DNA of 64,000 nt, taken from contig DASWNP010000059.1 of NCBI GenBank assembly GCA_036399175.1, positions 186,001 to 250,000 on the forward strand, in the 5' to 3' direction. The DNA comes from DASWNP01 sp036399175. GTDB taxonomy: Bacteria > Acidobacteriota > Blastocatellia > Pyrinomonadales > Pyrinomonadaceae. The position numbers and the translations under genes are program-made. Under the pieces are notes generated by a model. That model saw nothing but the letters and a program-made list of their open reading frames with translations. It made no database searches and was not told the origin of the DNA. Positions 1 to 7,071 of this stretch are shown here, piece after piece; the first letter of the stretch is position 1; each line of letters starts with the position of its first letter.

Positions 1-1913
1 AAATCGGCGTCGGGCAGGTCGTCAGGGTTTCGACGCAGGTAGCCGAAGTATTCCATCAGCACGAAGGCGCGGTTGCGCTCGCGAGCCTCGAAGTCTGTGT
101 CTTCGGCGATGGCGCGCAGGACTTCGGCGCGCGTCAACTGCCCGCTCGAAAGCTTTGTGATGAGCTGGTCGCGCTCGGACTGAGAGATTGAGCCGCCGGT
201 GTTGGCGCTGAGGGCATCGACGTAAGCCGCAGGCGTCATGCTCTGCGGGTAGAGCGCCGCGAACTGCGGGCGCGCGACGAACTCATCGGCGAAGGCGCGC
301 TTGTTCGCTTCGAGCTGCTGCTGCCAGGCACCCTGATTGACGACCACACCCTGACCGATGCGCTGCGTGTCGGGCATGAAGGTGTTGAAGCGAAGACGCT
401 CGCGCGTGTCGAAGGCCGCCTGATGGAAGCGATAGACGAGGTAGCCGGTCTCTCTAAACTCGATGGAGAGAAAGAAAGCGCCGGAGGTGTTGTCGCGCCG
501 TTCCTCGAAGCAGCGCACGTCCGAGCCGCAGGAGGCGAGCTGATTTATCCAGAAGGTCTGTCCCTGCGGGTCGGCCTCGCGGCTGAAGAAGTCCCGGTAG
601 TGCTGCTGGACGAAGAAGAGCGGGTAGTCGATGCGGACGGGAAGCGAGAGATTCGGGCGCAGCATGAAGAGCCCCTGCTCGATACCGCCGACGACGACAG
701 TGCCGCTTGAGAAGAACGGATAGTTGCTCCACGCGCCGTTGAAGCCGGTGTTGTCGTCAAGGGGAAAGATGTCGAAGAAGGCCACTTCGCTGAGGCTCGC
801 GGCGGAGACGTTCTGCGTGTCGAGCACTCGCAGGCCGCTTCGGTAGTTGCCCTCGAAAGCGTAGCGCCCGCGAATGTAGAGGTTGTGGTCGATGGCCGTG
901 GTCTCGCCCTGATAGACGCCGCCGACGGCGGGCGCGTCGAGGTCTGCGACGTTCCAGATGTATGTGCGGGTCTTGCCGCCCGCGTTGCGCTCGTCGAGCT
1001 CGTCGTCGAGAAGAAAGAACTTATGGTCGTCCGTGAGCCAGCCCTGATGCGTGTAGGCGCTCCCCTGGTAGGGCGTGCGCGAGAGTTGAACGGGCGCGCT
1101 CTTGTTCGTCACATCGACGATGGTCAGAGTGTCTTCGTTCGCGCTGAAACAGATTTCACGTCCGCGATACGAGGCGTCCGCGCCGTGATAGACGACGCAC
1201 TGCGTCTCGTGCGTGTAGCCGTCGGAATCGACGCAACCGGCGAAGGTCGGAGAGGCCGGGTTTTGCAGGTTGACCATGTGGAGGCCGCCCGCGCAGGTGT
1301 CGCGGCTTCCGGCGGCGTAGGCGAAGCCGGTCTGCTCGTTGATGGCGAGCGTGTGCGCCCTGCCGAAGCCGTTGTAGTGAGCCGTCTCTGTGAAGGTGAC
1401 GGGCGGAGAGGCGACGTTTCTCAGTTGCTTAAGGTCGAAGACCTGCATCCCGTGACCTTCGGCTTCGCTGACGATGTATGCGTAGTTGCCATAGACCTTA
1501 ATGCCGCGCCATGCGGAATCGACGCTGTGGCGCGGCAGGTTGCCGAGATAGACGGGCTGCTCCGGGTTCGTTATATCGACGAAGGACGTGCCGCTTGAAC
1601 GACCCATCAGGGCATACTCTCTGCCGGTCAGAGGGTCAGTCCAGCCCCAGAGGTCGTTGCCGCTTCCGCCGCCAATCTGTGCGAGCGGCAGAAACGAAGC
1701 GAGGTCGATGTTGCGACATGGAAAGTTTCCCGCCAGACCGTTCACGCAGGGCGTCGCGCTCATCACCGAGAGCGGCTGATTGCCCGGCTGCCCGTTCGGC
1801 CCCTCGCCCGAATGTCCGTGCGGGTCTTCGTCGTGCGCCGAAAGCGCGGGAGCAATAGCCATCAGCGACGCGAACACGAGCGTCGCCAACCAGAACCACC
1901 TCTTATTTCTCAT
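1..1913 (-). CDS. Choice-of-anchor B family beta-propeller protein with C-terminal DUF4214 domain (partial)
   Basis: The frame runs from ATG 1913 leftward off the window edge, so the C-terminus is missing. A signal peptide (about residues 1-23) precedes roughly 400 residues of LVIVD/choice-of-anchor-B repeats, seen as FVDITNP, THQGWLTDD, LLDDELDE and GNYRSGLRVLD blocks typical of that family. From about residue 430 the protein changes to a helical DUF4214-type region (YRDFFSREADPQG, FWINQLASC, FRETGYLVYRF). The ATG has a good AGAGG Shine-Dalgarno 8 nt upstream. It is probably exported and surface- or matrix-associated; DUF4214 often occurs at the end of secreted proteins. No enzymatic residues are evident. 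It is the last gene of a minus-strand run after the DUF72 gene and proC, separated from proC by a heptamer element. Confidence 0.85.
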   Translation of the reverse strand, partial: MRNKRWFWLATLVFASLMAIAPALSAHDEDPHGHSGEGPNGQPGNQPLSVMSATPCVNGLAGNFPCRNIDLASFLPLAQIGGGSGNDLWGWTDPLTGREYALMGRSSGTSFVDITNPEQPVYLGNLPRHSVDSAWRGIKVYGNYAYIVSEAEGHGMQVFDLKQLRNVASPPVTFTETAHYNGFGRAHTLAINEQTGFAYAAGSRDTCAGGLHMVNLQNPASPTFAGCVDSDGYTHETQCVVYHGADASYRGREICFSANEDTLTIVDVTNKSAPVQLSRTPYQGSAYTHQGWLTDDHKFFLLDDELDERNAGGKTRTYIWNVADLDAPAVGGVYQGETTAIDHNLYIRGRYAFEGNYRSGLRVLDTQNVSAASLSEVAFFDIFPLDDNTGFNGAWSNYPFFSSGTVVVGGIEQGLFMLRPNLSLPVRIDYPLFFVQQHYRDFFSREADPQGQTFWINQLASCGSDVRCFEERRDNTSGAFFLSIEFRETGYLVYRFHQAAFDTRERLRFNTFMPDTQRIGQGVVVNQGAWQQQLEANKRAFADEFVARPQFAALYPQSMTPAAYVDALSANTGGSISQSERDQLITKLSSGQLTRAEVLRAIAEDTDFEARERNRAFVLMEYFGYLRRNPDDLPDAD

Positions 1914-1986
1914 CTTGTCGTCCTCTTTTTACTTCAGGCGTGCCCGCTTGGAGAAAGCATTCTACGACAGCAAATCAAATCGAACA

Positions 1987-2147
1987 AATTTAACAGGGAT
2001 AGACAGGATGAACAGGATAGAAAGAAATGATGAATGCGGAATGATGAATGATGAATGAAAGACAAAAGCTTTTGCTTTTCATTCCGCATTCCGCATTCCG
2101 CATTCATCATTTGTCTTTATCCTGTCTATCCTGTCCATCCCTGTTTG
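1987..2147. repeat. Intergenic heptamer inverted-repeat element 1 (composite)
   Basis: The inner arms are 7-bp units (TGATGAA, TGCGGAA) at about 2025-2058 facing CATTCCG/CATTCAT units at about 2080-2112, with an AAAGC/GCTTT-containing loop. They are nested inside a second inverted pair of 9-10 bp units (ACAGGATAG type) at about 1990-2020 and 2116-2147. The whole gap between proC and the upstream-facing gene is made of this structure. It could fold as a long imperfect hairpin in RNA or DNA. Confidence 0.85.
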
Positions 2148-2154
2148 AATTGCT

Positions 2155-3090
2155 TTATTGCTTGCGCCCGAGGGCGAGGGCGCGCTGGTATGCGGCGTAG
2201 ACGGCTTTCGAGAGCACGGTGCGGAGGCTGCCTTTTTCCATCTGGTAGATGGCTTCGGCGGAAGTGCCGCCGGGAGACGTGACCATGTTGCGAAGCTCTG
2301 CCGGGTGTTTGTGCGACTCGCGCGCGAAGAGCACCGAGCCGAGGATAGTTTGCAGCACCAATTCGTGCGCGACGTGGCGCGAGAAGCCCATGTGGACGCC
2401 CGCATCGACGAGCGCCTCCATCATCATAAAGACGTAGGTCGGCCCCGTCGCGCTCAAGGCCGTCGCCATGTCAATCATCCGTTCCTCTTCGACGCGCATC
2501 TCACGCCCCAGAGCGCCGAGCATCGTTCGCACCACGACCTCCTGCGTCTCCGTGACCTGCGGCGTCGGCGTCCAGACCGTCATCCCCTGTCCTATCTGTG
2601 CGGGCGTATTCGGCATCGCGCGCACGATGGCCGGATGCAAAAGCTCGCTCGCAATCGTCTCGATACGCGCCCCGGCCACTATCGAGAGCACGAGCTGTTC
2701 CTGCGCGAGCGTCCCCTTCAGCTCGCTCATCACGCCGCCGAGCTTCTGCGGCTTGACCGAGAGCACGACGACCGAAGAGGCTTGAGCCGACGGAGCTTCG
2801 CCCGCGCCGCGCGCTTTCCCCGTCTCCGCGAAAGCCCCCGCCGAAACGCTCGCCGCCTCGCGGTTGCTCTCGACCATGCGGACGCCGTATCTCTCTGCCA
2901 ACTCTGCGCGCCGCGACTCGCGCGGATGGCTGCCCGTAATCTGCGACGCCGCGACGAGGCTCGCCTTGAGCAGCCCGGCGATGATGGCCTCGGCCATCAC
3001 GCCGACGCCGATAAACGAGAGCTGCGCGCCGCCCAGAGGATTCGCCTCGGCGACAGGCGGCGGTAAAGTGTGTGTCGAAGATTCAGCCAT
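2155..3090 (-). CDS. proC: Pyrroline-5-carboxylate reductase
   Basis: Cytoplasmic enzyme reducing 1-pyrroline-5-carboxylate to proline with NAD(P)H, the last step of proline synthesis. An N-terminal Rossmann motif (FIGVGVMAEAIIAGLL), the conserved block RAMPNTPAQIGQGMT, and the C-terminal dimer domain (ALSATGPTYVFMMMEAL, MVTSPGGTSAEAI) are all visible. Length 311 aa is slightly above the family norm because of a Pro-rich N-terminus and a loop near residues 100-115. The frame is open 17 codons further upstream, but those codons are read from the heptamer element, so ATG 3090 is chosen; it has no clear Shine-Dalgarno. Confidence 0.95.
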   Translation of the reverse strand: MAESSTHTLPPPVAEANPLGGAQLSFIGVGVMAEAIIAGLLKASLVAASQITGSHPRESRRAELAERYGVRMVESNREAASVSAGAFAETGKARGAGEAPSAQASSVVVLSVKPQKLGGVMSELKGTLAQEQLVLSIVAGARIETIASELLHPAIVRAMPNTPAQIGQGMTVWTPTPQVTETQEVVVRTMLGALGREMRVEEERMIDMATALSATGPTYVFMMMEALVDAGVHMGFSRHVAHELVLQTILGSVLFARESHKHPAELRNMVTSPGGTSAEAIYQMEKGSLRTVLSKAVYAAYQRALALGRKQ

Positions 3091-3100
3091 ATTCAAAATA

Positions 3101-3202
3101 AATGATGAATTAGGAATGATGAATGCGGAATGATAAATCAAAAGCCGGAAGCAGTTCGCCTTTCATTCATCATTCATCATTCCGCATTCATCATTTGTCT
3201 TT
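3101..3202. repeat. Intergenic heptamer inverted-repeat element 2
   Basis: The left arm is five 7-bp units (TGATGAA, TTAGGAA, TGCGGAA, TGATAAA types) at 3102-3138. The right arm is CATTCAT/CATTCCG units at about 3163-3195. The loop contains AAAGCC and GCCTTT. The element fills the whole gap between the DUF72 stop and the proC start, ending about 10 nt from the proC ATG. Confidence 0.85.
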
Positions 3203-3929
3203 ATGCCGCCAACTGCTGAAAGCGCGCGGCGTCTTCGCGCATCCTGACGTTGTTGAAGAGGACGTAGGAGGTGCGCCCCGTTTTGGGCAGCATCGAGAGC
3301 AGCTCTTCCAGCTCGTCCTGTTCGTAAGTGTAACGCCAACCCTTGCGCCCGTGCAGCCGAAAGTAGCACTCGGAGGGCGTCACGGTGCGCGCGGCGAAAG
3401 GGTCAACGACGTGTACGAGGTCAAGCTCTTCGCAGAGCGAGCGGGTAAGCGCGGTCGGCCAGTTGCCGCGCGGCTCCCAGAGACAGCGCAACCGCCCGCG
3501 CTCTATCCGGCGAAAGAAGGCGCGCAAATCTTTGACGTGCTCGTCGGTCGGAGTGAAGCTGGCGGGACACTGAAAGAGCACTCGCTCGGCTTCGAGCGCG
3601 AGCGCGCATTCGAGCGTCACAGCCCAGGCTTCTTCGACTATCTGGCTCGGACGAAACGAGCCGCAGGAGTCGCGCTCCTCTTCGGTCAGCTTGCGCTTGA
3701 GACGCTTGTAGGTCGGGCTTCGCGCCTCGTGCGTGATGAGCTGCCACGCTTTCAAAGTGAACTCGAAATCCTTCGGACTTTCGGCTCGCCAACGCCTGAG
3801 CGTCTGGATTTGCGGCGGCTGGTAGAAGGTCTGCTGAACTTCGACGACCGGAAACATCTGCACGTACTCCGTCCGCGACAGGCGAAACCCGCAGCACCCC
3901 GTCTTCACTAAAGGCCGCTTCTTCCTCAC
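3201..3929 (-). CDS. DUF72 domain-containing protein (YecE-like)
   Basis: A 242-aa TIM-barrel-like DUF72 protein of unknown biochemical function. Family marks are the N-terminal GCCGFRLSRTEY, the VEVQQTFYQPP segment, LKAWQLITHEAR, and the C-terminal FRLHGRKGWRYTY and YVLFNNVRMREDA blocks. DUF72 resembles endonuclease IV-type barrels in fold, but no activity is established, so none is assigned. The start is GTG 3929, preceded by GGGAGG at good spacing. It lies upstream of proC on the same strand, separated by a heptamer element. Confidence 0.9.
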   Translation of the reverse strand: MRKKRPLVKTGCCGFRLSRTEYVQMFPVVEVQQTFYQPPQIQTLRRWRAESPKDFEFTLKAWQLITHEARSPTYKRLKRKLTEEERDSCGSFRPSQIVEEAWAVTLECALALEAERVLFQCPASFTPTDEHVKDLRAFFRRIERGRLRCLWEPRGNWPTALTRSLCEELDLVHVVDPFAARTVTPSECYFRLHGRKGWRYTYEQDELEELLSMLPKTGRTSYVLFNNVRMREDAARFQQLAA

Positions 3930-4133
3930 TCGCCGAGCCTCCCTAAACTTTTACAAGAGCGTGACAGACTTCCCCCGAGATTTCTGCTACCATCCTCGAC
4001 ACTATACAGGACTCGACGCGCGCGTCGCCCCTCGTCGGTCGGCGCGCACGAAAGAGCATCTCGAATTGCTCAAACGAAGATCATCGAAGCGTGCTTCTAT
4101 CTAAACCCCTAACAGTCTAAGGAGACAAGTCAG

Positions 4134-5093
4134 ATGAAAGTCTTACGGAAAAATCTTTTCCCTCGTACCGTCGCTCTCCTGCTTCTCGTCGCTGCGGCTG
4201 CTGCTGTCAACGCCTATGCCCAGCAGACGGTGCGAGTGCCGCGCCCGAGCCAGAAGGCGAGCGTCACGCAGACCATAGGCGTCACCGATGTGACCATCAC
4301 CTACAGCCGTCCCGGCGTCAAGGGGAGACGCATCTGGGGCGACGCCGTCGCCGCGCAGGCTGCGGGCTCTACCGCCACGCTCGACGATGCGCGCTCGCGC
4401 CCGAAAGACGCGCCCATCGTGCCCTTCGACCACGTCTGGCGCACGGGCGCAAACGAGGCGACGCTCTTCACCGTCACCGACGACGTGATGATTAACGGCC
4501 AGAAGCTCCCGGCCGGAAAGTACAGCCTCCACACCATCCCCGGCAAAACCGAGTGGACGATTATCTTCAACAGGGACGACGGGCAGTGGGGCAGCTTCCA
4601 GTACGACGAGAAGAAGGACGCGCTGCGCGTCAAGGCCAGACCCTCCGAAGCGCCGATGCAGGAGTGGCTGCGCTTCGAGATTGACCCCGTCTCGCCCGAC
4701 TCCGCGCAGGTCAGCCTTCGTTGGGAGAGAATCATCGTGCCCTTCACCGTCACCGTCCCCGACGTGAACGCGCTCACGCTTCAGAAAGCACGCGCATCGG
4801 TCGCCGCCGCCGCAGCCGACGACTGGCGCACGCCCCTGCAAGCAGCCAATTTCGTCTTCGTCAATAACATCACCGCCAGCATGCCGGAAGCGATGAACTG
4901 GCTCGAACAGTCCATCAAGGTCAAAGAGACCTTCGGCAACATGTACACGAAGGCGCGCGTCCTCGGCGACACGGGCAAGACCGCCGAAGCCATCGTCGCC
5001 GGAGAGCGCGCCCTCCAGCTCGGCAAGGAGGCGAAGGCCGACACCTCCGACCTCGAAAAACGTCTCGCCACCTGGCGTGCCAAGAAGATGTAA
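4134..5093 (+). CDS. DUF2911 domain-containing exported protein
   Basis: 319 aa with a clear signal peptide (about residues 1-29, ending AYAQ). The DUF2911 domain covers about residues 40-220: VTITYSRPGVKGRRIWG, PFDHVWRTGANEAT, LPAGKYSLHTIPG, WTIIFNRDDGQWG. The last 90 residues look like a helical TPR-type tail (AANFVFVNNIT, ALQLGKEAKA). DUF2911 proteins are common in Acidobacteriota and Bacteroidota and have no proven function; periplasmic location is inferred. ATG 4134 is supported by AAGGAGA 11 nt upstream. A strong terminator follows. Confidence 0.9.
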   Translation: MKVLRKNLFPRTVALLLLVAAAAAVNAYAQQTVRVPRPSQKASVTQTIGVTDVTITYSRPGVKGRRIWGDAVAAQAAGSTATLDDARSRPKDAPIVPFDHVWRTGANEATLFTVTDDVMINGQKLPAGKYSLHTIPGKTEWTIIFNRDDGQWGSFQYDEKKDALRVKARPSEAPMQEWLRFEIDPVSPDSAQVSLRWERIIVPFTVTVPDVNALTLQKARASVAAAAADDWRTPLQAANFVFVNNITASMPEAMNWLEQSIKVKETFGNMYTKARVLGDTGKTAEAIVAGERALQLGKEAKADTSDLEKRLATWRAKKM

Positions 5094-5140
5094 CGTCCAA
5101 ACAGCATCGCTCTCAAACACCGCGAGCGTCTGCAACCGAA

Positions 5141-5179
5141 GAGCCGGGTCGGAGTCCTGAGTGTCTCCGCCCGGCTCTT
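5141..5179. terminator. Bidirectional intrinsic terminator
   Basis: A perfect 9-bp stem (AGAGCCGGG with CCCGGCTCT) is extended by 5 more pairs (CGGAG/CTCCG) after a single-base bulge, then TTCG. It lies between two convergent genes (DUF2911 and the sodium symporter), so it can serve both. Confidence 0.8.
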
Positions 5180-5182
5180 TCG

Positions 5183-6892
5183 TTATTGCTTGAGCGCAAC
5201 CCTCCCGTCTGACAAAAACGGATTGAGCGCGTGCGCTGACGTGATGACGACCAGACAGCCGACGACGTTGTACCAGAGGAAAGAGATGCTCATGAACCAG
5301 AAGCAGCAGAGCACCGCCGCTTCGCCGACGAGGGCGGCGAAGAAGGTGGGCGTGCCGCGTACGCGCTTGAAGTAGAAGGCGAGAAGGAAGACGCCGAGAA
5401 TCGTGCCGTAGAAGAGAGAGCCGAGGATGTTGACGGCTTCGACGAGCGAGCCGAGGTTGCTCGCGCTCTCGGCGAAGAGGATGGCAAAGCAGCCCCAGAA
5501 CACTGTCGCAAGCTTCGAGATGCGGACGTAGTGTCGGTCGCTCGCGTCGCGCCTGATGTGGCGGCGATAGACATCGACGATAGTCGTCGAAGCCAGCGCG
5601 TTCAGCTCCGAAGAGGACGAAGACATCGACGCGCAGAAGATGGCCGCGATGACGAGGCCGACCACTCCGGCGGGCAGGTAGTGGATGATGAAGTTGAGAA
5701 AGATGTAGTTCGTATCGCTCGTGTTCGCGCGCGGGTCGTTCAGCTTCATCAAGTCGGTCGCCTGCGTGCGAATCTCGGCCACGCGTCGCTGCGCCGCTTC
5801 GAGATTCTGCTCGGCGCTCGTCAATAGCTGCTCGTCGCCCGCGCGCGTCGCCTCGACCAGTCTTCGCACCTCCGACTGACGCGCGGCGGCGGCTTCGGTG
5901 TGCGCCGATTCAAGGGCGCGAAACTGTTCGGCATAAACGTCGCTCGTCTGAAGCTTTCGGGTCTCGTTCGGGTTGAAGAAGAGCGGAGGCTGCGGTGCGA
6001 ACTGGTAGAAGACGAAGACCATCGCGCCGAGGAAGAGGATGAAGAACTGCATCGGCACTTTGAACGTGCCGTTGAAGAGCAAGCCGAGACGGCTCTGCGC
6101 GACGGATTGGCCGGTCAGGTAGCGCTGCACCTGCGAGTGGTCTGTGCCGAAGTAGGAGAGCGCGACGAAGAAGCCGCCGATGAGACCAGACCAGAAGTTG
6201 TAGCGGTTCTGCAAGTCGAAGGAAAAATCTATGGCGTTTAATCGTCCCATCTTTCCGGCGACATAGACGGCCTCCGTGAATGAGACATCCGTAGGCAGCA
6301 GGTGAATGATGACGAAGAAGGCCGTGAGCATGCCGAAGGTGATGATGAGCGCCTGTTGAAAGTGAGTGTGCTCGACAGCCTTCGTGCCGCCCGTCGCCGT
6401 GTAGAGCGTCACCAGCCCGCCGATGACGAGTATCACGGTGCTCAGATTCCAGCCCATGATGACCGAGAAGATGAGCGACGGCGCGTAGATGGTAAATCCC
6501 GCGCCCAAGCCGCGCTGGATGAGAAAGAGGCCGCTCGTGAGCGTGCGCGTCTTCAAATCGAAGCGGCCTTCGAGATACTCGTAGGCCGTATAGACGCGGA
6601 GGCGATGATAGATGGGGACGGCGGTGATGGAGAGTATCACCATCGCAACGGGCAGTCCGAGATAGAACTGGACGAAGCGCATGCCGTCGGCGTAACCCTG
6701 CCCGGGCGTGGAGAGAAAGGTGATGGCGCTGGCCTGCGTCGCCATGATGGAGAGAGCGACGGTGTACCAGCGCATCTTTCTGTCGGCGAGCAGGTATTCG
6801 TCGAGGTCGCGGTTGCGGCGTCCTTTCCAGATGCCGTAGACGACGATGAAGGCCAGGAAGCCGACGAGGACGAGCCAGTCCAGAGGTCTCAT
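5183..6892 (-). CDS. Sodium:solute symporter (SSS/SLC5 family)
   Basis: 569-aa integral membrane transporter coupling sodium entry to uptake of an unidentified solute. Family features: an N-terminal helix followed by DLDEYLLADRKMRWY, the sodium-site region around SIMATQASAITFLSTPGQGY, the AYEYLEGRFDLKTRTL block, TGGTKAVEHTHFQQ, and AAIFCASMSSSSSELNALAS. Between about residues 314 and 390, after the helix ending FYQFAPQPP, sits a charged Ala/Glu/Arg-rich stretch that looks like a coiled coil, longer than usual for this loop. The start overlaps the stop of the 60-aa gene by 4 nt (ATGA), so the two are translationally coupled within an operon led by the PIG-L deacetylase. Confidence 0.93.
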   Translation of the reverse strand: MRPLDWLVLVGFLAFIVVYGIWKGRRNRDLDEYLLADRKMRWYTVALSIMATQASAITFLSTPGQGYADGMRFVQFYLGLPVAMVILSITAVPIYHRLRVYTAYEYLEGRFDLKTRTLTSGLFLIQRGLGAGFTIYAPSLIFSVIMGWNLSTVILVIGGLVTLYTATGGTKAVEHTHFQQALIITFGMLTAFFVIIHLLPTDVSFTEAVYVAGKMGRLNAIDFSFDLQNRYNFWSGLIGGFFVALSYFGTDHSQVQRYLTGQSVAQSRLGLLFNGTFKVPMQFFILFLGAMVFVFYQFAPQPPLFFNPNETRKLQTSDVYAEQFRALESAHTEAAAARQSEVRRLVEATRAGDEQLLTSAEQNLEAAQRRVAEIRTQATDLMKLNDPRANTSDTNYIFLNFIIHYLPAGVVGLVIAAIFCASMSSSSSELNALASTTIVDVYRRHIRRDASDRHYVRISKLATVFWGCFAILFAESASNLGSLVEAVNILGSLFYGTILGVFLLAFYFKRVRGTPTFFAALVGEAAVLCCFWFMSISFLWYNVVGCLVVITSAHALNPFLSDGRVALKQ

Positions 6893-7071
6893 TCAAAAGC
6901 CTTCGTGAAGATGTAGAAGAGCGCGATTAAGACCAGTAGATTGACGAGGACAAACGCGTACAGCTTCGCCCAGCTTCCGCCGAAGGGCGGCGGCTCGTCC
7001 TCGACGGGTCGCTCGTCGTGTGGCTTCGCGTCGCTCGCCGGATGCGTCGGAGGCTCAGTCTTTCGTCTCAT
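6889..7071 (-). CDS. 60-aa single-pass membrane protein coupled to the symporter
   Basis: A short protein with a charged, Pro-rich N-terminal half (MRRKTEPPTHPASD...) and one C-terminal transmembrane helix (YAFVLVNLLVLIALFYIF). It overlaps its upstream neighbour (PIG-L deacetylase) and downstream neighbour (symporter) by ATGA 4-nt junctions, which strongly supports it as a real gene. Small accessory membrane subunits are known for some sodium symporters; by position it may be one here, but this is inference. No family recognised. Confidence 0.8.
   Translation of the reverse strand: MRRKTEPPTHPASDAKPHDERPVEDEPPPFGGSWAKLYAFVLVNLLVLIALFYIFTKAFE

Noticed and set aside
1636..1899. Long frames on both strands over the choice-of-anchor-B gene
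   Set aside because: They are shadows of the main frame in G+C-rich DNA; only the minus-strand frame matches a known family.
1987..3202. Heptamer arrays considered as a CRISPR array
   Set aside because: The units are 7 bp, adjacent without spacers, and arranged as inverted arms; no cas genes are present.
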